Positions 61,180 through 62,719 of a stretch of 62,719 bases of DNA are shown in pieces. Within the stretch, counting starts at the first letter, position 1. Each line of letters starts with the position of its first letter. The position numbers and the translations under genes were made by a program. The notes below the pieces were generated by a model that was not told the DNA's origin, searched no databases, and saw nothing but the letters and a program-made list of their open reading frames with translations. Origin of the DNA: Clostridia bacterium (GTDB taxonomy: Bacteria; Bacillota; Clostridia; Oscillospirales; CAG-272); NCBI GenBank assembly GCA_017937845.1, contig JAGBCV010000024.1:1-62719 (forward strand), read 5' to 3'.

Positions 61180-62070
61180 ATGGGTAAGCTTAAGCTTGAC
61201 AAACAAACCATTCGCGCGAATATGGGAGATGTTCTCCTTTTGACTGCGGGCGCCATCATCACCGCGATGAGCGTGTATTTCTTTAAGATGCCGAACGGCT
61301 TTTCGACAGGCGGCTTCAGCGGTCTTTCCATCTTGCTCGGTAAGATCTTCCCGAGCATCAATACCTCTACGTTCGTTACGGTAACGAATATGCTTTCCTT
61401 GCTTCTCGGTTTTGTCTTCCTCGGCTTTGGCATGGGTTGGAAAACCATCTATTGTACGCTTCTTTACACAGGTATGGTCAACGTCTTTGAGTGGCTCCAT
61501 CCGTTTGCGGAGGGGACGAACCTCACGGGTGAGATCGTGCTTGAGCTTTTCCTTGCGAGCCTTCTCGGTGCAATCGGTGCGGCGCTCAACTTCAAGAGCG
61601 GCGGCAGTACGGGCGGTACGGATATCATCGCGCTCATCGTGAGAAAATACACGAACGCCGATATCAGCTCCTGTATGATGGTTGCCGACGGACTTATCGT
61701 GGCAGGTTCGTTCTTTGTTTTCGATGCGAAAACGGGTCTTTGCTCCGCAGTCGGTATGCTCATCAAGTCTTACCTCGTGCAGACCGTTGCAGACGGACTG
61801 AACCGCAGAAAGAGCCTTATGATCATCACCTCTGCTCCGAAAGAGATTATCGATTACATCACCAAGAATCTCAACCGTTCCGCAACGCTTTGGGATGCAC
61901 ACGGTGCGTTTACCGATGCAAATAAGACCGTGATCTTTACCGCGATGACACCGTATCAGGCGGCAAAGCTCAAGGATTTTGCGAAAACCGTCGATGAACA
62001 CGCTTTCGTTACCATCAACCAGACCAGTGAAATTTACGGCAAGGGCTTCCTCCCGTTCAAGGGGAAATGA
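61180..62070 (+). CDS. YitT-family membrane protein
   Basis: A 296-residue protein of the YitT family: an N-terminal membrane domain with about five hydrophobic segments (LLLTAGAIITAMSVYFF, GFSTGGFSGLSI; GGSTGGTDIIA is a family hallmark), then a cytoplasmic DUF2179 domain (from about residue 215). A transporter-like function is suspected but unproven for the family. GAAAGGAT precedes the ATG. The repeat-framed DUF559 cassette lies directly downstream. Confidence 0.9.
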   Translation: MGKLKLDKQTIRANMGDVLLLTAGAIITAMSVYFFKMPNGFSTGGFSGLSILLGKIFPSINTSTFVTVTNMLSLLLGFVFLGFGMGWKTIYCTLLYTGMVNVFEWLHPFAEGTNLTGEIVLELFLASLLGAIGAALNFKSGGSTGGTDIIALIVRKYTNADISSCMMVADGLIVAGSFFVFDAKTGLCSAVGMLIKSYLVQTVADGLNRRKSLMIITSAPKEIIDYITKNLNRSATLWDAHGAFTDANKTVIFTAMTPYQAAKLKDFAKTVDEHAFVTINQTSEIYGKGFLPFKGK

Positions 62071-62079
62071 GAGAATCAT

Positions 62080-62127
62080 GCCTTCCCCAGCGGGGAAGGG
62101 GGACCGCGTAAGCGGTGGATGAGGAGA
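62080..62127 (+). repeat. GCCTTCCCC-family repeat, copy C (left end of the DUF559 cassette)
   Basis: GCCTTCCCC-AGC-GGGGAAGG, then ACCGC-GTAA-GCGGT, then GGATGAGGAGA. It is 45/48 identical to the inverted copy D at 62528-62575. It ends inside the DUF559 gene start region and supplies GAGGAG. Confidence 0.9.
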
Positions 62128-62508
62128 AAATACTCTTTGATTTATAATTATAATAAAAAATATGTTTCAACTGCGCAAATATTGCGAAAGAATATGACCC
62201 CCGAGGAAAAGCATTTATGGTATGATTTCCTCAAAAAATTGCCGATTACGGTAAACAGACAGAAAAATATTGGCAATTATATCGTTGATTTTTTTATTGC
62301 GAGCAAGCGTATTGTGATAGAACTTGACGGTATCGGACATGGCACCGATAAAAATATAGAATTAGATAGAAAAAGAGATTCCGATTTTCGTAATTTAGGT
62401 ATCACGGTGTTACGATACAAAAACAGCGATATTAACAAGAATTTTCAAATAGTTTGTATGGATATATTAAAATATTTGGACTTGCGAATGTGTGATTTGA
62501 AGGATTGA
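62119..62508 (+). CDS. DUF559 (Vsr-like) endonuclease domain protein
   Basis: A 129-residue (111-123 if a later start is used) PD-(D/E)xK/Vsr-like nuclease domain: LRKNMTPEEKHLWYDFL, NIGNYIVDFF, KRIVIELDG (the catalytic Asp and Glu strand) and NLGITVLRYKN are typical DUF559 motifs. The gene is strikingly AT-rich compared with its neighbours. The first ATG (62119) lies inside repeat C; TTG 62137, 10 nt after the AGGAG of the repeat, is a likely alternative. It is framed by inverted 48-bp repeats. Function unknown; a mobile or selfish cassette is suspected. Confidence 0.85.
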   Translation: MRRKYSLIYNYNKKYVSTAQILRKNMTPEEKHLWYDFLKKLPITVNRQKNIGNYIVDFFIASKRIVIELDGIGHGTDKNIELDRKRDSDFRNLGITVLRYKNSDINKNFQIVCMDILKYLDLRMCDLKD

Positions 62509-62527
62509 TACGATAATGCATCGTTGC

Positions 62528-62575
62528 TCTCCTCATCCACCGCTTGCGCGGTCCCCCTTCTCCGCTGGAGAAGGC
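62528..62575 (-). repeat. GCCTTCCCC-family repeat, copy D (right end of the DUF559 cassette)
   Basis: Inverted relative to copy C. The differences are one compensated base pair in hairpin 1 (C-G to T-A) and one loop base in hairpin 2. Confidence 0.9.
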
Positions 62576-62589
62576 TATATAATAAATAT

Positions 62590-62719
62590 CCACCCGCATA
62601 GCGGGTGGTATTTCATTTTCGGGCATAGCCCTACACGCTACTGGCTACGCACAAGTGCGTTTTAGATTGGCCTGCCAGCCACGCAATTGTTACTTACTAC
62701 CCATAAATGGGTCCCGTGG
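62590..62719. repeat. Array of short palindromes at the right edge
   Basis: Consecutive hairpins: CCACCCGC-ATA-GCGGGTGG (62590-62608), GGGC-ATA-GCCC (62621-62631), ACGCACAAGTGCGT (62647-62660) and CCC-ATAAAT-GGG (62700-62711). No open frame is seen. It looks like part of a structured intergenic repeat continuing beyond the window. Confidence 0.5.

Noticed and set aside
62080..62719. CRISPR array or classical insertion sequence
   Set aside because: Only two inverted copies occur, with a single gene between and no regular spacers. No transposase motif or obvious target-site duplication was seen.

Overview
The window is a chromosomal segment of a spore-forming Firmicute, most likely an uncultured gut-type clostridium. 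Evidence: both dipicolinate synthase subunits, YtvI- and SpoIVFB-like membrane proteins, a lysine riboswitch, a tyrosine T-box, an L20-type infC leader, the tlyA-nadK-argR-recN block, and consistent Gram-positive ribosome binding sites and promoters. Genus cannot be fixed from the sequence. No rRNA, tRNA, CRISPR array, prophage or classical insertion sequence was seen.

Layout. 1-3.8 kb: a DUF1858 protein, an EF-G-like GTPase and a zinc-ribbon protein. 3.9-9.8 kb: a leftward lysine/DAP operon (dapA-dapB-lysA-lysC-asd) behind a lysine riboswitch. 10.0-18.2 kb: a rightward arginine operon (argG-H-C-J-B-D-F) whose promoter overlaps an ARG box; argR lies at 59 kb. 18.2-18.5 kb: two convergent short transcripts that look like a par/Fst type I toxin-antitoxin locus, with an unannotated 36-residue membrane peptide. 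18.6-21.8 kb: peptidyl-prolyl isomerase, site-2 protease, YtvI, and an LRR lipoprotein with a structured leader. 22-27.7 kb: a Wzz-like protein and an ABC exporter pair flanking a DUF1854 protein. 28-31.7 kb: a Crh-like HPr, a TspO-like protein, dpaA/dpaB and a D,D-carboxypeptidase. 32-40.4 kb: information processing (mtaB, a pseudouridine synthase, infC-rpmI-rplT, an rRNA methyltransferase, dprA, topA). 40.5-52.3 kb: an unknown gene, coaX with an ECF S component, miaB-mutS-methyltransferase-mutL-tgt, and a polysaccharide deacetylase. 52.3-57 kb: tyrS with its T-box, GH29 and GH43 glycosidases, and a paralogous membrane protein pair. 57-62 kb: tlyA-nadK-argR-recN (leftward) and a YitT protein. 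62.1-62.6 kb: an AT-rich DUF559 nuclease gene framed by inverted 48-bp repeats.

Common threads. Intergenic regions are littered with small palindromic repeats. One family (a GCCTTCCCC/GGGGAAGG hairpin, a second hairpin, then GGATGAGG) frames the DUF559 gene, sits between argD and argF where its tail supplies the argF Shine-Dalgarno, and has relatives at 31.8, 37.9 and 40.5 kb. Of twenty promoters read by eye, nineteen have 17-bp spacers and sixteen carry a TG immediately upstream of the -10 (extended -10). The two strongest leads are the type I toxin-antitoxin locus at 18.2-18.5 kb and the repeat-framed nuclease cassette at the right end. Long open frames antisense to the conserved genes are codon-bias shadows and are left out.
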